From contig NZ_CP048000.1 of the NCBI RefSeq assembly GCF_009931695.1, positions 3,179,501-3,243,500 on the forward strand: a stretch of DNA of 64,000 bases. The letters run 5' to 3'. A program made the translations under genes and the position numbers. Under the pieces are notes generated by a model that did not search any database, was not told where the DNA came from, and was given only the letters and a program-made list of their open reading frames with translations. Source of the DNA: Anaerocolumna sedimenticola (lineage in GTDB: Bacteria; Bacillota; Clostridia; Lachnospirales; Lachnospiraceae). Positions 18,202-29,691 of this stretch are shown one piece after another. Each line of letters begins with the position of its first letter. Within the stretch, counting starts at the first letter, position 1.

Positions 18202-19869
18202 ATGAACGTCAATGAAAAGTTTAAAATCATTAGTAATGACTATGCGGATTTATTAGTTGAATATAAAAGAAGTATGGATTATTTAGAAAATGTTCCTGAC
18301 GTATCTTATAATCTAGTTAATGATAAATATGCCGTACTGCATATTCCTGTCAGTGAGCTGACAGAAAACAGTATGAATCGGTTTGGTTATGCTGCAATTC
18401 CAAAATGTTATGGATTAATGACTCTTTTACCGAGTGGATCAGAAAGCGGATATACGGTCCGCAGGTTACCGGAAGAAAATATTACAGGGAAAGGAGTATT
18501 GATCGGATTTGTAGATACAGGAATTGTTTATACAAATCCGATATTCCGGTATCCGGATAATACTACAAAAATAGTATCAATCTGGGATCAGACCATAGAT
18601 AGTGACGATAAGTATCCCAAAGATTATTATTATGGAACTGAATATACAAGAGAACAGATTAATGAAGCATTAAATTCAGAAAATCCTTTGGAAATAGTAC
18701 CCAGTACCGATACAATCGGTGAGGGAACTGCAATGGCCGGTATTGCCGCCGGGTTCTATAATGAAGAAAATAATTTTTCAGGGGTGGCGATAGATGCTGA
18801 ATTAATTATTGTAAAACTAAAACCTGCAAAAACTAATTTAAAAGAGTATTTTGGTATCCCGGAAGACGCAATTTGTTATCAGGAAAATGATATCATGATG
18901 GGAATCAGTTATTTGCTATCAATGGCTAACAGATTACAGAGACCTATCGCCATCTGTTTAGGGGTCGCTTCCTCTCAGGGTTCCCACAAAGGGGAAGATA
19001 TTATGAGCAATTATCTGGCGGAGACAGGTAATCTTCCTGGTAATGCAATTATTCTTGCCGCAGGAAATGAGGGAAATCAGCGGCATCATTATTATGGAGA
19101 GATTTCACCGCCTAATTATTATGATATGGTCGAGTTAAATGTTGGTGCTTTGGATAAAAATTTTTCTATGGAAATATGGGGATATCAACCCAATGTCATT
19201 AGGATGGAAATTTATGCACCAACCGGGGATTTTATTTATAATATTACTGATAATTTTGTAGGACAAAGCAATTTTACCATAACATTTGGCTCCGCTACGA
19301 TACTTGCAGATAACGTTACCAGTGAGGCATACTCGGAGCAACAAATAATTTTATTTCGTTTTAAAAATGCAATGGAGGGAGTATGGAGGTTTCGGATAAA
19401 CGGAGCGGAAGATTTAATTAACCGGTTCCATATTTGGCTGCCAATCCATAATTTTATTTCAAATGAAACCTATTTCTATAATTCAAACCCATATACTACC
19501 ATTTGCCTGCCTGGTAATGGATATAACACCATAACTACCACAGCATACAATCCCATTGACAGAACTTTGGCTTCCTATGTCAGTAAAGGTTTTAACTCAT
19601 TAAATATACCAAAACCAGATATAACAGCTCCGGGAGTCAATATTTTGGCACCTACAATTAACGGTAACTTTCTTCCATTTTCAGGCACCAGTATATCTTC
19701 CGCTCATGCAGCCGGGATAGCAGCCGGTTTATTGGAATGGGGAATCACAGACGGATATTTTCCCAACGTGGACAGTGCGATAGTTCGTTACATTATAACA
19801 AGCACCGCGGAAAGAGAGAATGGAGTAATATATCCAAATCCGGACTGGGGGTATGGTGTTATAGAATAG
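18202..19869 (+). CDS. Csp-like S8 (subtilisin-fold) protein lacking the catalytic His
   Basis: A 555-residue S8-family protein without signal peptide, built like clostridial Csp germination proteases: N-terminal prodomain (1-90), a subtilase core, a beta-rich insertion of jelly-roll type (about 315-430), then the Ser block. The catalytic Asp is seen (GFVDTGIVY, D105), the oxyanion Asn (AAGNEGN, N289) and Ser (FSGTSIS, S497). The His motif normally GHGTxVAG reads IGEGTAMAG, with Glu at 174, and GTS lacks the usual following Pro context. It is therefore probably a pseudoprotease. No SleC-like gene lies nearby. Ribosome site is weak (AGTGGT). Confidence 0.85.
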   Translation: MNVNEKFKIISNDYADLLVEYKRSMDYLENVPDVSYNLVNDKYAVLHIPVSELTENSMNRFGYAAIPKCYGLMTLLPSGSESGYTVRRLPEENITGKGVLIGFVDTGIVYTNPIFRYPDNTTKIVSIWDQTIDSDDKYPKDYYYGTEYTREQINEALNSENPLEIVPSTDTIGEGTAMAGIAAGFYNEENNFSGVAIDAELIIVKLKPAKTNLKEYFGIPEDAICYQENDIMMGISYLLSMANRLQRPIAICLGVASSQGSHKGEDIMSNYLAETGNLPGNAIILAAGNEGNQRHHYYGEISPPNYYDMVELNVGALDKNFSMEIWGYQPNVIRMEIYAPTGDFIYNITDNFVGQSNFTITFGSATILADNVTSEAYSEQQIILFRFKNAMEGVWRFRINGAEDLINRFHIWLPIHNFISNETYFYNSNPYTTICLPGNGYNTITTTAYNPIDRTLASYVSKGFNSLNIPKPDITAPGVNILAPTINGNFLPFSGTSISSAHAAGIAAGLLEWGITDGYFPNVDSAIVRYIITSTAERENGVIYPNPDWGYGVIE

Positions 19870-19872
19870 TCT

Positions 19873-19904
19873 CTTACCGTTCAGCACCAAGGCTGAACGG
19901 TAAG
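19873..19904 (+). terminator. Hairpin after the Csp-like gene
   Basis: CTTACCGTTCAGC (19873-19885) and GCTGAACGGTAAG (19892-19904) form a perfect 13-bp stem with a 6-base loop right after the stop codon. No clean U-tract follows. Confidence 0.6.
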
Positions 19905-19933
19905 AATAAATTAATGATTTTTACTAAAAAATA

Positions 19934-19962
19934 TTGACTTTAAATGTAGAAAATATTAAAAT
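19934..19962 (+). promoter_or_regulatory. Promoter of the glycine riboswitch transcript
   Basis: TTGACT (19934-19939) and TAAAAT (19957-19962) are 17 bases apart, about 20 bases before the first aptamer. Confidence 0.65.
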
Positions 19963-19982
19963 TATATAAAAATCGGTTGAAG

Positions 19983-20153
19983 GAGTTGGGAGAGACTGTA
20001 AATATATGAAATATTTACAGCGCCGAAGGTGATTCGCAATAACTCTCAGGCAAAAGGACCAACTCTGGACGATACTCTGGAAAGCGATGTAGCACCGACG
20101 AAGCAACTTCATGTAATTCTATGGGGGAATCTTTCAGGTAAATCAACAGAGGC
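19983..20153 (+). promoter_or_regulatory. Tandem glycine riboswitch
   Basis: Aptamer 1 runs from the P1 arm GAGTTGG (19983-19989) to CCAACTC (20059-20065) and includes CGCCGAAGGTG and CTCTCAGGCAAAAGGACC. Aptamer 2 continues with GGACGATACTCTGG, GCACCGACGAAGCAA and TTTCAGGTAAATCAACAGAGGC. Both carry the conserved core of the gcvT RNA family. Glycine binding is expected to switch on the gcv operon. A terminator follows directly. Confidence 0.95.
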
Positions 20154-20180
20154 GTATTGATTATTCAGTACGTCTTTTTT
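20149..20180 (+). terminator. Riboswitch expression-platform terminator
   Basis: AGGCGTATTGA pairs, with G-U pairs, with TCAGTACGTCT across a TTAT loop, followed by seven T at about 20175-20181. Its 5' arm overlaps the end of the second aptamer, consistent with glycine-dependent antitermination. Confidence 0.75.
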
Positions 20181-20341
20181 TATTTGCCTAAATGTATGGA
20201 AAGTAATACCAGAGGGTGCCGAAACAGCCGAAATTCATCCTATGATTTCTTTAAGGTTACGCTTATAAAAGACGTTTGAATAATTGTTATTTTCATTCAT
20301 ATTTCAAGGATTATTCCTGAAAGTAAAAAAAGGAGGATGTT

Positions 20342-21424
20342 ATGGAATTAAAAACACCGCTTTACGATTGTCACTTACAATGGAAAGGAAAAGTGGTACC
20401 CTTTGCAGGTTACCTATTACCGGTTCAATATGATTCCGGTGTTATTACTGAGCATATGGCAGTAAGAAAAAAGGCAGGGTTATTTGATGTATCCCATATG
20501 GGTGAAGTTGTACTTAAGGGCAAGGACGCGTTATGGAATGTGCAGAGACTGGTAACGAATGACTGCAGCAGGATGTATGACGGGCAGGTAAAATACAGTC
20601 CCATGTGTAATGAATCCGGTGGGGTCGTAGATGATCTGTTGGTTTATAAAATAAACAGTGAAAAGTACTTACTGGTCATTAATGCCGCAAACCGTTTTAA
20701 AGATGTGGAATGGATAAAAGCACATTTGTCTGGCAGTGTGGAATTTAGAGATATTTCCGATGAAGTAGCCCAGCTTGCTCTGCAGGGACCAAAGTCCGGA
20801 GAAATACTGCAAAAATTAACTGATAGCAATGATATTCCGGTGAAATACTATAGTTTTGTGGAAAAAGGTTTGGTGGCCGGCATACCTTGCCTTCTATCCA
20901 AAACAGGATATACCGGAGAAGATGGGTACGAATTGTATTGTAAACCGGAGGATGCGGTAAACCTATGGAATGCACTTTTGAATGCAGGTAAAGAGGAGGG
21001 GCTCATACCTTGTGGTTTGGGGGCCAGAGATACTTTACGGTTGGAAGCTGCAATGCCCTTATACGGACATGAAATGGATGATACGATTTCACCACTTGAA
21101 ACAGGGTTAGGATTTGCTGTTAAGATGGAGAAAGAGGATTTTATCGGTAAAAGCGGATTGGAGAGGAGAGGTGAAATAAAACGTAAGCGTGTAGGACTCT
21201 CCATAACCGGAAGAGGGATTGCCAGGGAAAAATGTCCCGTATATTTTAAAGATAATCTGGTTGGAATAACCACCTCCGGAACACACTGCCCATACCTTGG
21301 AAGTCCGGTGGCGATGGCTTTAATAGATCTTGAATATACTGAAATAGGAACACAATTGGAGGTTTTAGTAAGAGGTAAAAAGATAACCGCTGAAGTTGTG
21401 GAACTGCCTTTTTATAAAAAGTAA
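20342..21424 (+). CDS. gcvT: Glycine cleavage system T protein (aminomethyltransferase)
   Basis: A 360-residue T protein. It takes the aminomethyl group from lipoylated H protein and transfers the one-carbon unit to tetrahydrofolate, releasing ammonia. Visible family features are AVRKKAGLFDVSHMGEV, the folate-site stretch LGARDTLRLEAAMPLYGHEMD and the C-terminal LGSPVAMALID. It is the first gene after the glycine riboswitch. AAAGGAGG lies 6 bases before the ATG. gcvH follows after a 126-base gap and the gene order T-H-PA-PB is that of many Firmicutes. Confidence 0.96.
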   Translation: MELKTPLYDCHLQWKGKVVPFAGYLLPVQYDSGVITEHMAVRKKAGLFDVSHMGEVVLKGKDALWNVQRLVTNDCSRMYDGQVKYSPMCNESGGVVDDLLVYKINSEKYLLVINAANRFKDVEWIKAHLSGSVEFRDISDEVAQLALQGPKSGEILQKLTDSNDIPVKYYSFVEKGLVAGIPCLLSKTGYTGEDGYELYCKPEDAVNLWNALLNAGKEEGLIPCGLGARDTLRLEAAMPLYGHEMDDTISPLETGLGFAVKMEKEDFIGKSGLERRGEIKRKRVGLSITGRGIAREKCPVYFKDNLVGITTSGTHCPYLGSPVAMALIDLEYTEIGTQLEVLVRGKKITAEVVELPFYKK

Positions 21425-21550
21425 TTTGTTATTATAAAATCAGTACATTAGAATTTTAAAATACAAAATTAGATTAGATGCAATCTACTAGATACAATCT
21501 AATCATAAAAACATAAAAAAGACGATTATAAAAATTTGGAGGATAGAACT

Positions 21551-21922
21551 ATGAAAGCATTATTATTTACCAAAACTCATGAATGGGTACAATTTTTAGA
21601 AGAATCTACCATAAGGGTGGGGCTTACCGATTATGCACAGAAAGAATTAGGAGACCTGGTTTTTGTAAACCTGCCGGAAGTGGGAGATGAGGTAACGGCA
21701 GAAGAGGCATTTGCTGATGTGGAATCTGTAAAAGCTGTTTCAAATGTATACAGCCCGGTTACCGGTACGGTAAAGGCTGTGAATGAAGAGTTGCTGGATA
21801 CGCCGGAATTAATTAATTCAGAACCATACGAAACCTGGTTTATTGAAATTGATAACGTCAGTGAACAGGTTGAGCTTTTATCCAAAGATGAATATGAAAA
21901 ATTCATCCAGGAGGAGGAATAA
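21551..21922 (+). CDS. gcvH: Glycine cleavage system H protein
   Basis: A 123-residue lipoyl carrier. The lipoylation site is the Lys of DVESVKAVSNVYSPVTG. Start ATG at 21551 is chosen since GGAGG (21538-21542) lies 8 bases before it; a TTG further upstream would overlap this ribosome site. The protein shuttles the aminomethyl and reducing equivalents between the P, T and L proteins. The stop codon abuts the gcvPA start codon, so translation is probably coupled. Confidence 0.96.
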   Translation: MKALLFTKTHEWVQFLEESTIRVGLTDYAQKELGDLVFVNLPEVGDEVTAEEAFADVESVKAVSNVYSPVTGTVKAVNEELLDTPELINSEPYETWFIEIDNVSEQVELLSKDEYEKFIQEEE

Positions 21923-23251
21923 ATGGGGAGTTATGTACCAAATACCAAAAAAGAGCAGCAGGAAATGTTAGCTTCCATGGGGTATTCCAGTATCGAAGAA
22001 CTCTTTTCTGCCATACCGGAAGAGGTGAGGATGAAAAAGCCTTTAGATATTCCCGACGGATTATCGGAAATGGAAGTAAGGAATAAATTAACCCGGATAG
22101 CAGAAAAAAATAAGGTATTTCGAAGCATTTTCAGAGGATGTGGCGCTTATAATCATTATATTCCATCCCTTGTAAAGCAAATAACCTCCAAGGAAGAGTT
22201 TGTTACTGCTTATACTCCTTATCAGGCAGAAATCAGTCAGGGAACCCTGCAGGCTATTTTTGAGTTTCAGACCATGATATGCGAACTTACCGGTATGGAT
22301 GCTGCCAATGCTTCCGTATATGACGGAGCGACCGCTGCGGCGGAAGCTGTAATTATGTGCAGGGAAAAGAAGAGAAATAAAGCCGTTATCTCGGGTGCGG
22401 TTAATAAAGAGATCATAGAAACAGTAAAAACCTACTTGCACGGTACCGGAATGGAAGTTATTGTGGTACCGGAATTGGACGGACGTACGGATATTTTGGC
22501 ATTGGAGGACGCTTCCGGGGAAGAAACTTCCTGTATTCTTTTGCAGCAGCCGAATTATTATGGACAGCTGGAGGATCTTGATTCCGTAAAGAAAATTGCT
22601 GATAAAAGCGGTGCTAAATTTATTATCAGCTGTAACCCGGTCTCCTTAGGAATCTTAAAAACTCCAGGGGAATATGGTGCGGATATTGCGGTAGGAGAAG
22701 GCCAGCCTCTTGGTTTGCCTTTATCTTTCGGCGGTCCATACCTGGGATTTATGGCAGCCACGGATAATATGAAACGCAAACTTCCGGGAAGGATAGTCGG
22801 TGAAACGAAAGATGTCCAGGGCAGAAGAGCATTTGTACTGACTTTACAGGCAAGGGAGCAGCATATCAGGCGTGAAAAAGCCTCCAGTAATATTTGCTCC
22901 AATCAGGCTTTATGTGCTTTAACTGCATCGGTCTATTTAAGTACTATGGGACGTAAGGGGTTAGAACAGGCGGCAGTCCTTAGTATGTCAAAAGCCCATT
23001 ACCTGGCAGAACGGTTATGCGAATTAGAGGGGTTTGAGATGTTTTATACAGGAGACTATTTTAATGAATTTGTGACAACCTGCAAGGGAGACCCGTATCG
23101 CTTGATGAACAAACTTGAACAGCATGGTATCCTTGGCGGTTATCCGTTAAGCGGTAAAAATGCCGGAAATATTCTCTGGTGTGCAACCGAGATGAATTCG
23201 AAAGAGGATATGGATGAGCTGATTCAGATTGTTAGGGAGGTGGAGGAATAA
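21923..23251 (+). CDS. gcvPA: Glycine dehydrogenase (decarboxylating) subunit 1
   Basis: A 442-residue subunit of the two-chain P protein typical of Firmicutes. It shows the family N-terminus ([18 protein letters not shown]), [35 protein letters not shown] and [38 protein letters not shown]. With GcvPB it decarboxylates glycine using PLP. AGGAGGAGG precedes the ATG. The stop codon overlaps the gcvPB start by one base. Confidence 0.96.
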   Translation: MGSYVPNTKKEQQEMLASMGYSSIEELFSAIPEEVRMKKPLDIPDGLSEMEVRNKLTRIAEKNKVFRSIFRGCGAYNHYIPSLVKQITSKEEFVTAYTPYQAEISQGTLQAIFEFQTMICELTGMDAANASVYDGATAAAEAVIMCREKKRNKAVISGAVNKEIIETVKTYLHGTGMEVIVVPELDGRTDILALEDASGEETSCILLQQPNYYGQLEDLDSVKKIADKSGAKFIISCNPVSLGILKTPGEYGADIAVGEGQPLGLPLSFGGPYLGFMAATDNMKRKLPGRIVGETKDVQGRRAFVLTLQAREQHIRREKASSNICSNQALCALTASVYLSTMGRKGLEQAAVLSMSKAHYLAERLCELEGFEMFYTGDYFNEFVTTCKGDPYRLMNKLEQHGILGGYPLSGKNAGNILWCATEMNSKEDMDELIQIVREVEE

Positions 23252-24693
23252 TGGAATTGATCTTTGAAAAAAGTGTGGAAAATAGAGGTTGTGAGATACT
23301 ACCGCCTTCCGATGTACCTGTAATCAAAATAGAAAATAGATATTTGCGGCAAAATGATCTTCATTTACCTGAAATGTCGGAAACCGATATTAGCAGGCAT
23401 TATACGGAGCTTGCAAAACGAACCTATGGAATTAATAACGGTTTTTATCCTTTAGGTTCCTGTACGATGAAATATAATCCGAAAATAAATGAAGAGATAG
23501 CAAAATTTCCAGGCTTCTCAAATGTGCATCCTCTTCAGCCTGTGCATACCGTTCAGGGATGCCTAGAAGTTATAAAGTTGGCGGAAAAGTATCTTTGTGA
23601 AATTACCGGTATGAATTCCATGACTTTTCAGCCTGCGGCAGGTGCCCATGGCGAATTTACAGGTCTTAAATTAATTCGTGCTTATCATGAAGAGAGAAAA
23701 GATAATAACCGTAACGAGATAATAGTTCCCGATTCAGCCCATGGTACCAACCCTGCCAGTGCGGCTATGGCAGGATTTTCGGTTATTAATATATCTTCCA
23801 CAAAAGATGGATATGTAGATTTAGAAGAACTTAAGAAAGCAGTAGGTGAGAATACCGCAGGGTTTATGTTAACGAATCCTAATACGGTTGGATTGTTTGA
23901 TAAAAATATTCTTGAAATCACACAGATTGTCCATGATGCCGGTGGTTTATGCTATTATGACGGAGCTAACTTAAATCCTATCATGGGAATTGCCAGACCT
24001 GGTGATATGGGATTTGATGTGGTACATTTAAATCTTCATAAAACTTTCTCTACGCCCCATGGCGGCGGTGGTCCCGGCGGCGGTCCTGTAGGCTGTAAAT
24101 CAATACTAAAAAAATATTTACCGGCACCCCGTGTTATAGAGAGGGAGGAAGCATTTGATAAGTATGATCTGGCATCTGCCGGAGAACTGTCTATCGGAAG
24201 AGTAAAAGAATTTTACGGTAACTTTTTGGTAATTGTAAAAGCGCTTACCTACATTCTTACCTTAGGTGGGGATGGATTAAAAGAAGCTTCCGAAAATGCT
24301 GTATTAAATGCAAACTATATGATGAATCAGTTAAAAGATACGTATCATATACCTTTTGCAGGTCCCTGCATGCATGAGTTTGTTATGAGTCTGGAAGAAC
24401 TGAAAAAAGAAACGAAAGTTACCGCTCTGGACATCGCTAAATCTTTACTGGATTATGGGATTCATCCGCCGACTATGTATTTCCCGCTTATTGTTCATGA
24501 AGCCCTGATGTTAGAACCAACAGAGACAGAGTCCAAAGAAACTCTGGACCAGGTAATTGCCGTATTTAAAAAAGTATACGAAGATGCTCTGAACAATCCG
24601 GAAGTCTTAACTGGAACACCGAAAAAAACTCCGATCGGCAGACCGGATGAAGTAACGGCTGCGAGAAATCCTATGTTAAGATATATATTTTAA
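23251..24693 (+). CDS. gcvPB: Glycine dehydrogenase (decarboxylating) subunit 2
   Basis: A 480-residue subunit carrying the PLP lysine in [25 protein letters not shown]. Other family blocks are [43 protein letters not shown] and [21 protein letters not shown]. It starts one base before the end of gcvPA, a translationally coupled pair. It closes the gcv operon proper; the lipoate ligase and dihydrolipoamide dehydrogenase genes follow after a long hairpin. Confidence 0.96.
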   Translation: MELIFEKSVENRGCEILPPSDVPVIKIENRYLRQNDLHLPEMSETDISRHYTELAKRTYGINNGFYPLGSCTMKYNPKINEEIAKFPGFSNVHPLQPVHTVQGCLEVIKLAEKYLCEITGMNSMTFQPAAGAHGEFTGLKLIRAYHEERKDNNRNEIIVPDSAHGTNPASAAMAGFSVINISSTKDGYVDLEELKKAVGENTAGFMLTNPNTVGLFDKNILEITQIVHDAGGLCYYDGANLNPIMGIARPGDMGFDVVHLNLHKTFSTPHGGGGPGGGPVGCKSILKKYLPAPRVIEREEAFDKYDLASAGELSIGRVKEFYGNFLVIVKALTYILTLGGDGLKEASENAVLNANYMMNQLKDTYHIPFAGPCMHEFVMSLEELKKETKVTALDIAKSLLDYGIHPPTMYFPLIVHEALMLEPTETESKETLDQVIAVFKKVYEDALNNPEVLTGTPKKTPIGRPDEVTAARNPMLRYIF

Positions 24694-24782
24694 GTAAGCC
24701 GAAACGGATATTGTTAAGGAGACTTACATTACTTGCTATTAGTTTAATATAACCCCAACAATTAAACAGTAATTTATTTTTA

Positions 24783-24861
24783 TTTTTATCCTATGTATGC
24801 TGTCACCGGCGAATTAAAATGCGGGGAAATACCCTTCGCCTTTGCATACATAGGATAAAAA
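24783..24861. repeat. Long perfect hairpin between gcvPB and lplA
   Basis: An 18-bp arm containing ATCCTATGTATGC (24783-24800) is perfectly complementary to 24844-24861. The 43-base loop holds nested GGCGAA (24808-24813)/TTCGCC (24835-24840) and GGGG-AAATA-CCC pairing. The outer arm ends are A/T-rich on both sides, so it could act as a terminator in either direction or as an RNA-processing element. Confidence 0.7.
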
Positions 24862-24933
24862 TTACTGGTAAACTTAAAGACTGTTTATCTGATTTTAGAA
24901 TCTTATCGAAAGATCTTAAGAAAGAGGTTTCAT

Positions 24934-25932
24934 TTGATTAAACATATAAACTATATTTTAAATGATGAATATAACCCATATCATAATCTGGCACTGGAAG
25001 AATATTTATTGAATCATGTAAAGCAGGATGAATGTATCTTATATTTATGGCAAAACGAAAAAACCGTAGTAATCGGTAAGAATCAAAATCCCTGGAAAGA
25101 ATGCCGAATAAAAGAATTAGAAGAAAACGGAGGGAAATTAGTCCGAAGATTATCCGGGGGAGGTGCGGTATTCCACGATTTAGGTAATTTGAATTTTACT
25201 TTTTTAGTGAATAAAGAGAATTATAATTTAGAGAAACAGTTAGATGTTATTTTAAAAGCTGTCAATCATCTTTCCATACCTGCAGAGAAATCCGGAAGAA
25301 ATGATATTACGGTAGAGGGTAGAAAATTTTCCGGTAATGCCTTTTATTCAGATGGGAAACAGGCTTATCATCATGGTACCCTTTTAATTAATGTGAATAT
25401 GGACAATTTATCCAAATACCTTAATGTATCACGGGATAAATTAGTATCAAAAGGTGTGGATTCCGTTCGTTCCAGAGTGATTAATCTGTCTGAATATCAA
25501 GAAGGACTAAATATAAATATCATGAAAAATGAACTAATACGGGCATTTGGAGAAGTATATGGAGATGAACCAATACCCTTGGCTGCAGAAAGGATTAATC
25601 ATAAGGAAATAGAAGACTTAAGTAAAAAGCATTCCTCCTGGGATTGGATCTTTGGGAAGAAGATTCCTTTTAATTATCTCATTGAAAAAAGACTGGAATG
25701 GGGGAATATCGAAATCGAGTTTCATGTAGAAGCTGGAATTGTACAGGAATGTATGGCTTACTCCGATTCTATGGATACCGGTTTTATTAACCTGATACCG
25801 GACTCTTTTAAAAATTGCTTATTTACCGGTGAAGCTTTAATCAGGCGGTTAAAAGAAATCCCATGTATTGACAGTAATACGGATGCCATACGTGAGGGGA
25901 TAATCGGTGTACTGAAAGAGGAACAAATTTAA
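24934..25932 (+). CDS. lplA: Lipoate-protein ligase A
   Basis: A 332-residue ligase that adenylates free lipoate and attaches it to carrier proteins, here most likely GcvH. The family motifs are NLALEEYLL, QNEKTVVIGKNQNPWKEC, RRLSGGGAVFHDLGNLNF and GRNDITVEGRKFSGNAFY. It begins with TTG; AAAGAGG lies 6 bases upstream. The C-terminal accessory domain (ENWDWIFGKK-like DWIFGKKIPFNY onward) is present, so it is a full-length LplA. Its place next to gcvH and lpd supports a role in glycine cleavage. Confidence 0.94.
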   Translation: MIKHINYILNDEYNPYHNLALEEYLLNHVKQDECILYLWQNEKTVVIGKNQNPWKECRIKELEENGGKLVRRLSGGGAVFHDLGNLNFTFLVNKENYNLEKQLDVILKAVNHLSIPAEKSGRNDITVEGRKFSGNAFYSDGKQAYHHGTLLINVNMDNLSKYLNVSRDKLVSKGVDSVRSRVINLSEYQEGLNINIMKNELIRAFGEVYGDEPIPLAAERINHKEIEDLSKKHSSWDWIFGKKIPFNYLIEKRLEWGNIEIEFHVEAGIVQECMAYSDSMDTGFINLIPDSFKNCLFTGEALIRRLKEIPCIDSNTDAIREGIIGVLKEEQI

Positions 25933-25977
25933 AGGATATCAAAGTTTGCAGGTTGTGAGAAAGGTTTGGTTATTAAT

Positions 25978-27402
25978 ATGAATGAAAAATATGATCTTGT
26001 AGTAATCGGAGCCGGTCCGGGTGGGTATACTGCTGCTATCAAAGCAGCTAAATTGGGCCTTAAAACCGCAATTATAGAGGACCGGGAAGTGGGGGGAACG
26101 TGTTTAAACCGAGGTTGTATACCTACCAAAACATTGATGTTTGCCTCCCATCTGTATTATGAAGCTTCTAGCTTTGAAAAACTTGGAATTAATGTAACCG
26201 GGTTAAGTTACGATATGGAAAAAATACAGGACAGGAAAGAAACAGTAGTTGATAAAATTCGGGATGGAATCGGTTCTTTACTGAAAGGAAATAAGATTAC
26301 CGTTTTAAATGGAACTGCAACTATCTTAAATCAGAATACCATTCGGATTACTGGAAATGCCCCTCAGGTAAGTGAGGAAGAAACGGCGGTATGGGAAATA
26401 CCAGCGGAAAAAATTCTGATAGCCACCGGATCAAAACCATTTATTCCTGAAATTGAGGGAATTCATAATAAGAACGTAATCACCAGTGATGAACTTTTAA
26501 CGAAGAGAGAGCAAATATATAAGAAATTGCTGATTATCGGCGGAGGTGTAATCGGTATCGAGTTTGCTACTATTTACCAGGAACTAGGTTGTGAAGTTGA
26601 AATCATTGAGGTAATGGACCGAATATTGTATGGCATGGATAAAGAGGTCTCCCAAAGTGTTGCAATGAATCTGAAAAAAAGAGGAATCAAGATCCATACC
26701 AAATCGAAAGTTTTAAGAATAATAGAAGAGGGGTTAGGCTGCGAATATGAAGAAGCAGGTAAAGTTAAAATGGCAAACGCAGACGCAATTCTGATTTCAG
26801 CCGGCCGTAAAGCTAATACGGAGAAACTGTTTGATTCGGGCTTTCAGATTGATAGGAACGGAGAAAAAATTAAAATCGATACTAATTTTGAGACCAGCGT
26901 AAAGGGTATATATGCCATTGGGGATGTGACAGGAGGAACCCAATTAGCCCATGCCGCTGCAGCCCAGGGGATTGCAGCCGTTGAAGTTATGTGTAACCTT
27001 ACCCCAACGATTAATCTTAACGTAATTCCAGCCTGTATCTATACCTCACCTGAAGTAGCGGTGGTAGGATTTAGCGAAGAAGCAGCTATAAAAAATGGTT
27101 ATATGGTTAAGACAGGAAAATATCCAATGTCAGGAAATGCAAAAACCTTGTTATCCTTGGATGAACGAAGTTATATTAAGGTAATCAGTGATTCTGAATC
27201 TGATAAAATTCTTGGTGCTCAGATTGTCTGTGCAAGAGCAACGGATATGATAGGGGAATTTGCCACTGCTATTGTAAATGGCTTGACGGTTAAGGAAATG
27301 GCATCGGTCATTCGGCCTCATCCCACCTATAACGAAGCAATTACGGAAGCAATTGAAGATATAGAGGGAATGGCAATTCACCTTATGCCGGACAGAAAGT
27401 AA
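25978..27402 (+). CDS. lpdA: Dihydrolipoamide dehydrogenase (L protein)
   Basis: A 474-residue flavoprotein that reoxidises the dihydrolipoyl group of GcvH with NAD+. N-terminal FAD motif VVIGAGPGGYTAAI, redox disulfide GGTCLNRGCIPTK, NAD motif IIGGGVIGIEFATIY, AIGDVTGG and the C-terminal HPTYNEAITEAI with the catalytic His-Glu are all present. The ATG at 25978 is preferred to an in-frame TTG at 25966 that would sit on the ribosome site. It completes a glycine cleavage gene set within 7 kb. Confidence 0.95.
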   Translation: MNEKYDLVVIGAGPGGYTAAIKAAKLGLKTAIIEDREVGGTCLNRGCIPTKTLMFASHLYYEASSFEKLGINVTGLSYDMEKIQDRKETVVDKIRDGIGSLLKGNKITVLNGTATILNQNTIRITGNAPQVSEEETAVWEIPAEKILIATGSKPFIPEIEGIHNKNVITSDELLTKREQIYKKLLIIGGGVIGIEFATIYQELGCEVEIIEVMDRILYGMDKEVSQSVAMNLKKRGIKIHTKSKVLRIIEEGLGCEYEEAGKVKMANADAILISAGRKANTEKLFDSGFQIDRNGEKIKIDTNFETSVKGIYAIGDVTGGTQLAHAAAAQGIAAVEVMCNLTPTINLNVIPACIYTSPEVAVVGFSEEAAIKNGYMVKTGKYPMSGNAKTLLSLDERSYIKVISDSESDKILGAQIVCARATDMIGEFATAIVNGLTVKEMASVIRPHPTYNEAITEAIEDIEGMAIHLMPDRK

Positions 27403-29382
<1,980 letters not shown>

Positions 29383-29465
29383 TTTTAGTAAAAACGACAT
29401 AATAAAGTATATGGCTGAAATAATAAATTTGGCTTTATAAAAGAATAATAATGAAATAAATAAAA

Positions 29466-29534
29466 CCTGGCTGAATTAAAGTATACAACCTGTAAAATTA
29501 CGGGTAGAGAACCTTAATTCGGCCAGGATTTTTG
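29466..29534 (+). terminator. Long nested terminator after abfA
   Basis: CCTGGCTGAATTAA (29466-29479) pairs with TTAATTCGGCCAGG (29514-29527), one mismatch; an inner ACCTGT/ACGGGT hairpin (29488-29505) lies in the loop. ATTTTTG follows. Confidence 0.8.
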
Positions 29535-29595
29535 TTGTCGTTTTTTGAACAAAATTTGAATAAATTATTAATTTTTTTTTATTTTAGTAAAAACA

Positions 29596-29666
29596 CTTTT
29601 CAATAGAAAATAATCATGATACAATTAAAACAGAAAAGATGATTTATAACAGAATTTCTGTTATAA
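29596..29666 (+). promoter_or_regulatory. Promoter and palindromic operator of the ArsR-type gene
   Basis: TTTTCA and TACAAT, 17 bases apart (about 29597-29625), form a promoter. Just downstream, TTATAACAGA-ATT-TCTGTTATAA (29644-29666) is a perfect 10+10 inverted repeat, placed to block transcription, a likely autoregulatory site. Confidence 0.65.
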
Positions 29667-29691
29667 ATAAAATAACGAAGGAGTATGAGAC

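Noticed and set aside
20181..20341. Second riboswitch between the glycine riboswitch and gcvT
   Set aside because: GGTGCCGAAACAGCC looked aptamer-like but no full consensus of a known class could be built.
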